From Sarcocystis neurona (taxonomy: Eukaryota > Apicomplexa > Conoidasida > Eucoccidiorida > Sarcocystidae): a stretch of 64,000 nt of DNA. Shown one piece after another: positions 13,743 through 25,700 of the stretch; within the stretch, counting starts at the first letter, position 1, and each line of letters opens with the position of its first letter. The notes below the pieces were generated by a model that saw nothing but the letters and a program-made list of their open reading frames with translations, was not told where the DNA came from and made no database searches. The position numbers and the translations under genes were made by a program. The DNA is taken from the NCBI GenBank assembly GCA_000727475.1, contig KL647307.1:713946-777945 (forward strand). The letters are read 5' to 3'.

Positions 13743-14332
13743 GTAAGAAAATGCACTGCGTTCCGTTTCAGTGGATAATTACATCTTCCGGCGTGTGATC
13801 TCATTCATGTGTGCATATATATATATATATATACACGCGTATGTAGGGACGTCAAGGGACGCGTTATGATAGATGTGTGTCTCACGTATGTACATGGAAT
13901 ATTTTACTCTCTTGCTCATACGCCTTTCCCGGACCTCTGTGTATCGGCTAGGTTTAACAAGAGACTGAAGGGTCCGAGATCCATCATCTTGTATTCCTCT
14001 ACCACATGCATATACCTACGTATATATGTACTTTCCTCTCTTTATGTGTGTGGGTGTGTTCGTGTGTGTTTCCTGACCTACATGTGTATTTCAGTGTATG
14101 TCTGGCTAACTCTTCTCTCACTGTCTGTGTCTGCCTGTGTCCGCAGTATATCTGTAGGTGTGTGGAAATGTGGTGTCCCCACTTTTTTGCTTACCATCGT
14201 CTGTGTGTGTACGCATGTCTCACTTCTTCTGTGAGGACGCGGAAAATCCGTTTCTTGTGTGAAGTCCCCGTGTTGATGGAAAAGAAATGTGTTGGCCGTC
14301 CTGCCGTGTTGTTGCTGCTGCGCACTGTGCAG

Positions 14333-15003
14333 ACCGTCGGGTGCTGGTGCGTCGGTTGACGCGTCGCAAGCAGCAGCCTCGTCGTCGTCGTTTTTCTCGA
14401 GTCCTTCCTCTTCCCTTTCTCGGTCTTCGTCCTTTCCTGCTGCGTGTGACGCGTCTGCAGCGCCTGCTGGTCCGGCAGCGGCACCAGCAGCTGCGGCTGC
14501 GCAGGGTTTAACTACCAGCAGCAGCAGCAGCGGCGCTGCAAGTAGCGGCAGCTTCGCTGCGGCCGGCCCGCACCCTCTGCTGCTCCAGCAGCATCTGCAG
14601 CAGTATTCTCCCCAGTACCATCACCCGTATCCGCAGCAACAGCAGCAGCACTGCCCACAGCAGCCGCGTCTGCTGCAGCAGCAGCCGTACTTGCAACAGC
14701 AGCAGCAGCATCCGTCGCACACGCACTCTCGGCAACATCCCCCGGTCTTCATCCCGACGATCCTTGCGGCCGAGACAGCAGTGACAAGTACGCATAGCAG
14801 CGACAGTAGCAGCAGCAGCAGCGGTGGGCGGCGCGGGGTGGCCTCGCCGGAGGCAGGAACACAGACGGAGGAGCCTCTAAGAAGTGGCGAACGCAGCAGA
14901 ATGACGCACAGCAGCAGAAACAGGAAGATGAACACGCTAACGGCAAGCGGCAGTATCCCTGCCTCACTCTACAGCAGTTCTTCACGAGCTGCTGCCGACT
15001 ACG
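14333..15003 (+). CDS. ADA2: Probable low-complexity 5' exon of ADA2
   Basis: This open frame is dominated by Ser, Ala and Gln runs coded by CAG, GCA and AGC repeats, in the same style as the confirmed ADA2 exon that follows. The left edge follows a CTGTGCAG acceptor. The right edge is a phase-1 GT (15004) that would join a phase-1 acceptor (TTGCAG) at 15533, in frame with the main exon. Other phase-1 donors at about 15034, 15088 and 15118 fit equally well, so the right edge is uncertain. The initiator Met is not established; an internal in-frame ATG is at about 14902. The strand and frame are supported only by continuity with ADA2. Confidence 0.45.
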
Positions 15004-16790
15004 GTCAGCCATATATTGAAGCGTCTTCCTCTTGTGTGCTGCTGCTGCTGATCTGCCCGTTCCGCCTGTGGTTGTTGCTTATCACAGGTCACGTGTTTGC
15101 TGCTGCGCGTGCGCGTGGTGAATGCGTAGATGCACTCCTCACGGGAGTTGCTGCGGCAACCACGTGGGTGCTGCTGTTAAAGACGTGGTCCCCTGCTGCT
15201 GGGCTGCTACCGGTGGTCGTGTGTGCCCCCTGCTGCTGCTGTTAGTGCCGTGAGAACGTGTACGTGACTGCTGCTTCTGCTGATGTCGCTGCAGGTGCTT
15301 GCCTTGCGGTTGCCGCTGTCTGCTGCTGCTGCTGCTCGTTATCTGCTGCTGCCTTGCGGCTGGTCGCCTTTTTGCCGCTGCCGTTGCTGCGGATGTGCTG
15401 CTGCCGTTTTCTTTCTGCTGGTGTCCTGGTGCGGTTCCTGCCTTGCTGTTGGTGCTGCTGCCTTTACAATTGCTGCCGCTGCGTGTCCCCCATAGGCGGA
15501 AAGTGTTTCGCGGGGCGCTGCTGTATGTTGCAGATACCGGAGGCGGCGCGTCTCTTGCTGCCTGTTTTGCTGCTGCTGCGGAGAATACGCTTCCGCCAGC
15601 AGCAGCGTCGGAACTGCAGCAGCAGCAGCACCATCGTCCGCAGGGGAGTGGAAGAAGCACCAGCAGCAGAGAAACAGCAGCGGGTGGAGTGCGCGCCGCC
15701 ACGGCAGAGGACGGCTTCCCATCTGCTGCTGCTGCGACGACTCCTCGGAGCGGTAGCTCGCGTATGAAACGCAGCAGAGGAGGGGAGGACAGCAGCGGCG
15801 GCGCAGCGTCCCGTGCTTCACCGGCTGCAGGAGGAATGACAACAGCAGCAGCAGGAGAGGGTATTGTAGGTACTGAGTTTTCTGCGGCTCCTCGAGGATC
15901 GGCTGAGCAGCAAGGTGCAGGAGCAGGCGCTTGGCTCGACGTGAAACAGCCTGCGCCTTCTTCTGCCTTTTCTTCTCCTTCGTCCTCGTCCTCTTCGTCA
16001 TCCTCTCTCTCAGCGTCCACTGCGAGTTACTCAGGAACCGGCGGGTACCCTGCCACCTTTGCACCTGCTGCTGCGGCAGGCCTTGCTGCTGCTGGGTGCG
16101 TGTCTGCCTCTTCTTCTTCTTCCCCTTCTGGAGCAGCCTTTTCATTTGCTTCTCCTGCTGCAACGGCCGCAGCCTTTACGGCACTTCCGCTGCTGCCGCG
16201 GGGGGGGGGAGCAACCGTTTGCCAGCCCCCTTACTCTCCTTCGCTCTTCCATCCGCCCATGTCGTTCTCCTCTTCGCCCACTGCAGCACTGCATACGTCT
16301 TCGTCCTTTCCTTCGGCTGTTCCCGACGATGCCCCGCCCGCAGCCGCACCAGCAGCAGCTCCACCACCGCCGGCCCCGTCGATGCCCGGCCCGCACTCTG
16401 CCCTGTTCCCCTCGTCTCATTATCAACCTAATGCGGCTTCTCCTCCTCCTTCCCCGCTTCATGACTCCTCTTCTTCGTCGTCCTTCCCCGCCGTTGCTGC
16501 TGCTGGTCTAGCTTCCTCCTCCTCCTCCGCCTCTTTATCCTGTGACTTGGCAGCTGCGTCTGTCTGTCCGGCTGCTGCAGCTGCTGCAGATGCCCCGCCT
16601 TCTCCCCGTTCGGCAGCGTCTGCTTCTTCGCCGACTGCCGCGGCTCCTGGGACTGCTGCTGCGTCCTCGCTTTCTTCGTCTGCAGCAGCAACAGGGACTG
16701 AAGGAGTGGGAGGGGCAGGAGGAGCAGGAACAGCAGCAACAAGTCCGGCGGCGTGTTTGCTGCAGGAGTCAGGAGGACAGTTGATAGACG
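14500..16790 (+). repeat. CAG/CTG trinucleotide tracts coding homopolymeric amino-acid runs
   Basis: CAG, GCA, AGC, GCC and TCT-type runs fill the 5' ADA2 exons. In the ADA2 frame they code polyQ (about 14630-14710), polyS (about 15955-16010, 16440-16550) and polyA (about 16060-16200, 16560-16690). Homopolymeric amino-acid repeats of this kind are a known trait of eimeriid coccidia. The antisense frames are also open here because of the repeat composition and should not be read as genes. Confidence 0.85.
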
Positions 16791-19700
16791 GCCTGGACGT
16801 TTTTGGCCTCGCGCAGTATCACTGCGATGTGTGCAGCCGAGATATCTCTAACGTCTTCCGCATCCGCTGCGCAGAGTGCGAAGATTTTGATTTATGTGTG
16901 AACTGCTTTTCGTCAGGCGCAGAAGTTGCTGGGAAGTCCCACAGAAATTTCCACAAATACATCCCTATCGGCAGGAACGCATTTCCTCTGCTACGGCGGC
17001 AGTGGACCGCGGACGAGGAAATGATGCTTCTTGAAGGCGTCAGCAAATACGGATTCGGCAACTGGAACGTACGTTTTTGATGAGAGCAAGAAGGAGAGAA
17101 GTCGACGAAAAGAAGAAGAAAAAAAAGGAGAGACATGTATCTGGCAGGGGAGAGGAGGAGGACGAGGCGAAAAATGCTTGAAAAACGAGAAGAAAAAAGA
17201 GACAGCGCGAACACACAGAGAGAGAGACACAGAGATAGAGACACACAGAGACAGCCAGTGTGGAGACCGAAGAAGAAAACGAAGGAGACAAACAACAGGG
17301 GGAAAAGGAAGAGGGAAAACAAAAAGGAGAAAGCAGATGAAAAGTGGGAAGCGGAGGAGGAAGACGACAAAGAAACACGAGATTGCACACGCATAGATGG
17401 ACAGAGAAAGTGCAGGAGGGAGCAGATGTCGTGAAGCGGACACCGTGGGAGAGGGGGGAAATGGTGAAGAAGAAAGCGCGCAGCAGGACTCACGAAAAAG
17501 AGAGAGAGCGAGAAACGAGCCTGGTCGGGGAAGAAAAGGCGATGGGGACACGGAAGAAGTTGGTGGGCGGTGCAGCAGCGGCGAGAAACGAGCGCTGCTG
17601 TCCGTCAGACTCACCGCAGCAGGACCAAAGAGAGCAGCAGAAGAGAAGCGACAGCGGCAGCAGAGAAGACGATTACCTATATATATAGGTACATATATAT
17701 GTATATATATTTGTAGCGGCAGACAGAGGAGTGGGAATAGCAGTAGCGAGTCGAAGGTGCAGCAGGAGCGCAGCGGAGTAGGGGGAGAAGTTGGCGCGCA
17801 GAGAGCAGCAGGGAGGGGAGGACGCCCTGCAGCTGTCAGAGAGAGAGATCTACTTTTGCCGGCCGCAGGTTACTTGACAGCGGCAGTGGCCTCTTCGCGG
17901 AGGTGGTTGGGGAACAGAAGAAGCCGCACACAGGGAGAGAAGGAGAGAAAAGCGCGTGGCAGCAGCAGGAGCAGAGCAAAACGAGAAGACGTGTGGGGCA
18001 GAAGGCGCCGAAGAAACAGCAGCCGAGCAGCAGCACGTCTCCCTGTATACAGGCAGCAGGTGTGTAGACGCGAGCTAAAAGGAAGTAGTCTACTAATTCT
18101 ATTCGTAGTGATTCGTATACATGTGTATATATATACTACGTTCATGTGTGTGTCTATATATGTATGTACATACATTATTGTATATATATGTATGTCCGCA
18201 TGTTGTATATGGGCCTATATGTATGTGCGTGTGTCTATATGAATGTGTATGTATATATTTGTATGTGTGTAAATGAGTATATCTCTACTAGCAAGTAGAG
18301 TTCCTGCTTTTCCTAGTGACTGGTATATACGTGTATATACGTACATGCATGTGTATATACGTATCTACATCTCATATATATGTGTATGTCTGCCTTTTGT
18401 ATGTATGTCCATGTGCACATGTATTTGTCTATATGAATGTACATGTGCGTGTATGTATGTATGGATACAGGTGGCTATATATATATATGTCTCCGTCTCT
18501 GTCTCTGTCTCTCCCTGTGTCTCTATGTGTCTCTCTCTCTATGTATGGGTGTGTCGACGGGCATATTTTTATGTGAATTGATGTGTGGACATCGTTGGGC
18601 GGTGGTGCGCATCTCCCTTTTAGGAGGTAGCGGAGCTCGTGAACGGCGTGGCGTTAAAAGCGAAGACGGGGCAGCAGTGCAGCACGCATTACTCCGACGT
18701 GTATCTCAACTCACGGAATTCTCCGTTGCCGGATACGTCCCTGCTGCTCGTTGGCAAAGACGGAGGACCCCTGACGCAGGAAGAAATTGATGAAGACAAA
18801 GACGGAGAAGAAGAAAGCGCCGCGGCTGATGCCCAGGAAGGTAACTTGCACCTGCAACGCAGTCCATACAGACACATGTAGCGCCGTTCAACACCATACG
18901 CGCATGCTGATGTACGTGTATGTAGGGGACAAAATTTACTGGAGAAGATTTTCGTCTGTATGTACACACATAGCGTGTGCGCCTATTTATTATGTTTGTG
19001 GGCCCTGTCTCTCTCTCCTTCTCATTCTATACACTTACATATATATGTATGAATGTACCTGTACACGTATATATATATATGTATGTGTGTGTGTATACGT
19101 GTATACGTGTATATGTATGTGGACATATGTATACGCATATACGCACATATATGTATACTGGAGGATCACCATGTAAACGGTATTCTATAGACGTCCATAC
19201 AGTGTCTGTATCTGTACGTATACATGGGCACATACGGTCCCCTACCTCTCTCTCCCTCGGTGTCCATACATGTACGTATATGTGTGTGTACTTCCCCTCT
19301 CTATCTCTCTTTCTCACATTCTACATATATATATATGTATATGTATGTGTGTGAATGTACAAATATGTGTATATATGTGTATGTATATACGTGTATGTAT
19401 GTATGTGTGTATATAGTAGTGATCGTTAGGTGAGCGGTATTCTATAAAGACACGTGTGATGTACAACACAGATGTCTGTATAGTAGTAGGGTCTTTACCC
19501 CTATATCCCTGTCCCTCTTTCTGTCTCAATCTATACGTATGTGTGTATATGTAGGGAATGTATATATATGCGTCTGTGTAGATCTTGTATGATCTGTGCC
19601 TGTATGTTAGGATGCAGAAGAATGTACACGCTAGCATGTGCATGCTTTTGCACGTTTGTTTACATGTGAGAAGAGGAGGTGTGAAGAGATGAAAAGGGGG

Positions 19701-22700
19701 GCAGAAAGGGAACGACAAAATATATGACACACGTACTGGGGTAGAAGAAGATGGTAGTAGTGCTGCTTCTTACAGTTGAGTCGTCGTTCTCTTTCTGCAG
19801 AAACGTAGATGCATTCGTAGAAAGAGAGGAAACGAAAGAGTGGGATTGATAGGTACACGTATATGGACATGCATGTGTATGCATACAAGGAGAGATTTAT
19901 GAGTATTAGAGAAAGAAAGAGTGATATATAGATACACGTATATATATAGAGAGAGACAGATATATACATATATGGATGCATACAAGGAGATATGTATGGG
20001 TACTATAGAAAGAGAGAGAGAGAAATACAAATATATATATATATGCATGCATACGTACATATAAGTGTACATGTACATATATATATATATATATGAATGT
20101 GTACAACGAGATATGTATCGGTCTTATAGAAAGAGAGAGCGAGGAAAGAAAAGAGTGAAGCGGATAGCTACATTTATATGTATATATATATACATACATA
20201 CATAAAAGGATATATGCGTGTGTGTTACACTGGGAGAGAGATGGATAGGTGCACATACATATAGAAAGGGAGAGACAGACAGGTAACACATAGAGAGTGA
20301 TATATATGTATATGTATATGTATATGCGTGTGTATATGTATATAGTTAGGTAGACAAATCTATATGTGTACCTTTAGAGCTGTAGAATTACCCGTGTATT
20401 TCTATGAAGTGTCAGTACAGTCGTCGTTGTTTGTATACATTTCTATCTTTATATCTACGTATTCATCCGCCTATACGTGTACCTGTAAATATTCGAATTG
20501 TCGTGGAAGTGTGGGTCTGTCGATGTATGCGTCAAAGCTACTTTTTGTGTCGTTTCCCGTTGGTGTATCTGTATCATCCTCAGCATCAGGACTCACACAT
20601 ATTTCCTTGTTTCTCGTCCTTTCAAACAACGTCTTAAATTACATGCATCTCCCCCATTTCCTGGTGCATGCGCTTCGTCCACCCCACATGAAGTTCCGCT
20701 GCTTTTTGCTCCGCTCTTGGGCTTGTCTCCGTCTCTGTCTCCGTCGCTGTCTCCGTCTCTCTGTGTCTGTGTGTGCGCACGCACGTCTCTCCCAGCCGCG
20801 GTTTTTTTGAGAAAAGAAATGCCGTGCACGGGGACACACGTGCCTTCTTGTCGTCTTCCGTCCTTCTTTGAACACGAAGTTGCTGTTTTCCTCTCCGTTC
20901 TGCAACCCGCTGGCTGGCTCTCTCTGTGTCTACCTGTCCGTGAAACGACGCAGACGTGTGTGTGTGTGTGTATGTGGCTGCGTATCGGCACATGCAGCAG
21001 AAGCAGCAGCAAAGGCAAGTCCTCCTTCCCCTCCACCGCGCAGTGGGGCGCCCAAGCCCACACATTCGATAGTCGGCTACTGGCCGCTCCGCGGGGACTT
21101 CGACGTTGAATACGACAACGACGCGGAGTTAATTCTCGCAGATATGGAATTCAAAGGTAACTCACACAAGTCGATTTCTGTCTGTGTCTCTCTGTCTCTG
21201 TCCTACTTTCTTTTTCTTGTACTTGTCCATTTCACATCCATTTCACAACAGAGGACCTTTCTCTCCCACTTCCCGTTGTTCCGTTGACCTCTCTTCTTCT
21301 TTTTCTTGCACTTCCCTTTTCTTCCCCAGCTTTCTTAAACGCCCTGGTTGTAACTGCGCGTGGCAGGAGCAGTGCCGTGTCTCCCTATAGACGAAGAATA
21401 CATGTACATGTCTGCCTGGACGTGATTATACGTATGCGTATGTTTATGGACACGTATGCGTATACGGGTGTGTCTATATACGCATATCCATGTGGATGTC
21501 TGTATCCCTGTGTCTACCTATATATGTGTGAGTATTTGTCGGACACATATACATATACATATATATAATGTAGTATTTGTATCTGAAGAGATATATTTAT
21601 CCTGTATGTGTAGAGGTGTATGTGGGGGGACATGTGTACGCGCTTCACATTCGAGCCCCAGGTATGCCCATGTGGCGGTTGACGAACAAGGTTAATGTAT
21701 CTAGGTTTATCCACTTCTACAAATATGTATATTTATGTGAATATGTGCTTGTGTATGTAGATGTGTCTGTATCTCTCAGCAGAGTACTGCTGCTGAATTT
21801 GTTGACCGTGACGGTGGTGGTGGGTGAGTGAGGGGAGAAACACGTATTTCTCTCGCTTTTCCTCTTTTCTCTCTGTACGTATTCATCAACTTCTGCCTAC
21901 GCCTGTGCATCCAAGTGTCTGTGTTGAAAGGGAAGGGCAAGTGCCCCCTCCTCCTCTCGCTTCTCCCTTTCTACGAACCTGTCAATATATTCGTACACGT
22001 GTACGTATAGATGCCTGTGTGTTCGTGGTGGAGCTGTCTACGTAGACGCCGGAAGGCTGGCCCCTGCCGTCTCGCTATTTGCGTGCAGTCGTCTGCGTGT
22101 GTCTCTATACAGCTGAGGGAGACGAGGCGACCGTGTGACGGAGCTTCGTTGGTGGTAGAAGGAGATAAAAAGGGAAGTAGTCTTCCTCAAAACCCTTTCG
22201 AGAATTTGTGGACGCAGAAGTGCGGACGTTGCTGACCCTCGTTTTCCTTCTTTTTCTTCCAGCTGGCCTTTCCTCGTATGCGGAGAGGCCACTTTCTCCC
22301 CACGTTTGATAGTCCGGGCGCGCGCGAGCCCCTCCACTACCGGGCGACGCGTCTCCCTCTTTTCAGGCGCTCCTCTCTCTGCCTGTCTCGTCTCCTTCTT
22401 CTCTCACGTGTCCCTCTGTCCTGTCTCCGTGTGTGTGCCCCCTCGTTTTCTCCTCCGTCTGTTTGTCTCCCTGTCTCGTGTGCCCCTCGTCTCTCCGTGT
22501 GTGTCTCCCCGTCGGTCTGTCTCAGCTGCCTGTTCTCTGTCTGTGGCTGTTTTCCCCTTTCTGTTCTCGCGCTGCCCTGCGTCTCTCTCTGTGTCGCATC
22601 TGCCCGTTCTGTCCCCCGTCTCCCTTCTATCTGTCTCTCCATGTCTCATCTGGCATATGTGTGTGTGTATGTGGATGTCTTGCGAGGGACGCTTCCACAG

Positions 22701-25700
22701 GCGTGGGTGAGGGTGAAGTCGCTGAATCTCAGTAGAGAAAGTAGAGGAGAAAACAGAGACAGATAGAAGAGAAGGGAAGAGGGGGGAGGGGCCGAAGGAG
22801 GGACTTACTTGCCACGTGCGTGTCTCTTTCTTTCATTTGTCCTTCTCTCTGCATACCACGGGCCGGTAGCCGTGTGTGGATGCTGCTGCCCGTGGTGCGC
22901 TACTGGCTAGGCTTCATGCATATTTTGTCTTTTGCTGCTGCGCATGCGGATTGTTGCAGAGAGCGAGGCCGTGCAAGAGAGGCAGCTCAAACTGCAAATA
23001 ATAGAAATTTACAACAGCAAGCTTGATGAACGCATCTACAGAAAACGGACAGTCATCAGCAGGTCAGTCAATTTATATTGCCTCTCTTCCTATATATGTG
23101 TGTACACGCGTGGTCAGTCGATTTGTTGCCTCTCCCTCTATTTATATACAGATGTATATGTATGTAGTAGTAGATTGCTCTATGTATATATAAATATATG
23201 TGTATACAGACCGTCAGCATGTGGGCGATGCGTGGCTCTACACAGTCGTCGTCTTCTCGCTCATTTGCCAGTGGCCGGGTCCTACGAGGAGAAATGAACG
23301 CCTTCATTATATGCCTAAGTCTTACTACGACTGTCACTACTAATCGACGTACATATATATATATATATATAGATAGATAGATATTTTCTATTCATATATA
23401 GCTCCTACATATATATGTACATGTATGTATCATTGGTGTGCGTGTCTATCTGCGTGTCGATCTTAACCCATGTATGGAGTTGTCTGCGACCTCCTAAAGA
23501 GTCATGCGTGAACGAAGGAAAAAATGTGGTGTGTCGTTCCAAGCAGATGGGCGGCCACGTACATCCTATCTTACTAGATATATTTGCTTTATATGTATGC
23601 ATATCTATAATACAATATATATATATATTTACAGTAGAGAGAAACAGGCAGGGTGTGAAGAGCACCGGGTGAGCCGGGGTTTACAGAGAAGCGTGTGCGC
23701 AGCTGCAAATGGCCGGGGGAAGTTACTGCCGTGGCCTTTTTTTTTCTTCTCGTTTATGTTCGGGTGAGATTCGCGAATATGTGTGTACGACTCGTTCGGT
23801 CCACAACACGTGTATAGAGGCCGTCGCGGTGAAGAAAGTCAGGCAACGAGGCCACAGATATAAAGCAGACGCAAGTAATTTTAGCAGAGACAGAGGGAGA
23901 GCTTGTTCGTAGAAGTGTGCGCAGAAGAAATGCTGACGTGCAACACAGGGGGGCACCGAGACGCCGTCGAGGCGACGTCATTTGGGGCAGAAGTGGAGTC
24001 TCCTCCTCCTTGTGTGTCTACCAGTCTGTCGTTGTGTCTGCGTGACTTCCAGAGTTGAATTTTCGCTGCTGAAAAAGCGTGCTTGCCTTCACCCTACACA
24101 CACGGGAAAACATGTACATGTGTATACGTATGTATATTTGTACAGGTGCAAAAGGTACGTACCTATATATATCTATACGTAGGTGTAGTTGCACGTCAGT
24201 ACGTATTATATGTATGGATATATATATACACGTACATTTAGAGGTGAGAATGTATACATTTAAGTGTTGATGTGTGGATATTAGACGATGTTGTATACCT
24301 GTGTATACGGGTAAAGGTCCATAAGATGTTTATATATGTAGATTCGACTAGATACAGTTTCCACAGTGGGTATATGTAAGCGCTTGTGTACTCGCGACCC
24401 TTCAAACATATATATATATATATATATATGTATATGCCTCTGCGCCTGTGTATTCGTTATATTAGTACACAAGTCTAAGCGTGCGAACTTATAACAAGGT
24501 GGTTTTCAAGCATGTGTACGTATTTATCTATATGCGCATGCACAGAAAAGCTCCTTCTATGCACGTGTATATATGCGTATGTGTGTGTGTAGTTTTAACG
24601 ACGGAGAAGTTCCTTCGAGGACGCGCGTCGTCTGTCACAGGACGGCCGACAGCGAGACATACCTGCAGATGATGGACGACTTTTCTCTCTTCCCTCCCCA
24701 GTAGATACACGCATATCTGTGTAATGTGTACCGCCTATAGATGTGTATATATATGTATATTTTCTCTTCGTAGATACGCATGTGTTACAGGTATACGAAG
24801 ACGCGTCGGTCACCGGGAAGAGTTCTGCGTAGATATGTACTTGTTTTATCTTTTGTTTGTGTCTGCAGAGGCCTGCTGGATACGAAGACGCTGCATCAGA
24901 GAGAGAAAAAGAGGACGAAGGAGGAACGCGACTTGCACAATCTTTTCAAGTAATCCCCTCCGCTGTCTTCTCTTTTGCGTTCCTCTCTATATGCGAAAAA
25001 GTGCTCCGCACTCACTTCACATATGTGTACACACATACATATATATATGTATGGAGTGCACCACCACTCTTAGTTTCTGCTTTTGCCTGCACATACCTAA
25101 ACACGTTTCTCATTTCTCTACATATCTACATACTTGTGTGCGTACATGTGTACAGTATATATGTATGTGTGCATACATATATATATATGTGTAAGGACAG
25201 TGCGAAGTGGTTTCCCTTCACCAGCAGTTGACTGTCAAACGTATAGGTGTCCTTGGGGAAGGATCCGGTGAAATGTTCTACGTACATAGACAAATGCATA
25301 TGTTTACGCTGTACATGCTCGCACCTACATGTATTTCATATCTCTGAATAGACGTATGTTTGTGTCTGGGTGTGTCTGTGTGTGTGTGTGTGAATACTCT
25401 CCGGTGTGGTACTACGTACCTACGCGGTTACGTATGTATTCTCGTAGAAGTGTGTACACGTGTACACGTATATAGTCGCGCCCACGAAGGGTGTGTGTCT
25501 ACAATATATATATATATATGTGCTTACACACCCTTGTTTGTGCGTCCGTAGAGACAGTAGGGGCGCTCAGCGCAGCTTTGTTTTTCCTTCACACGGCAGG
25601 AAGGTGTATCTGCACTTGTGTTTATCTGTTGATCCTTGCATAGAAATATCTGTGTATGTCTCTCTCTCTGTCTGTCTATATATATACATGTATGTCTATT

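Larger units (their letters stand above)
9533..14332. other. Spacer between divergent DER1 and ADA2, with unassigned coding-like segments
   Basis: This 4.8 kb stretch holds the 5' regions of DER1 (-) and ADA2 (+). I could not assign a gene. Segments that look partly coding: minus 10781-10657, with a good acceptor (TGCGCAG) and donor (GGTGAAC) and a residue run including AAYGPVEKF; minus 12663-12259, an intact ATG-initiated 134-codon frame; and plus 13614-13742, with CTTTCAG before and GTAAGA after. TA repeats occur at 9640-9652, 9790-9812 and 13816-13834. No domain was recognised. Confidence 0.4.

Noticed and set aside
14508..16463. Long minus-strand frames across the ADA2 5' exons
   Set aside because: They are antisense shadows of CAG/CTG repeats; the plus strand carries the ZZ and SANT domains in frame.
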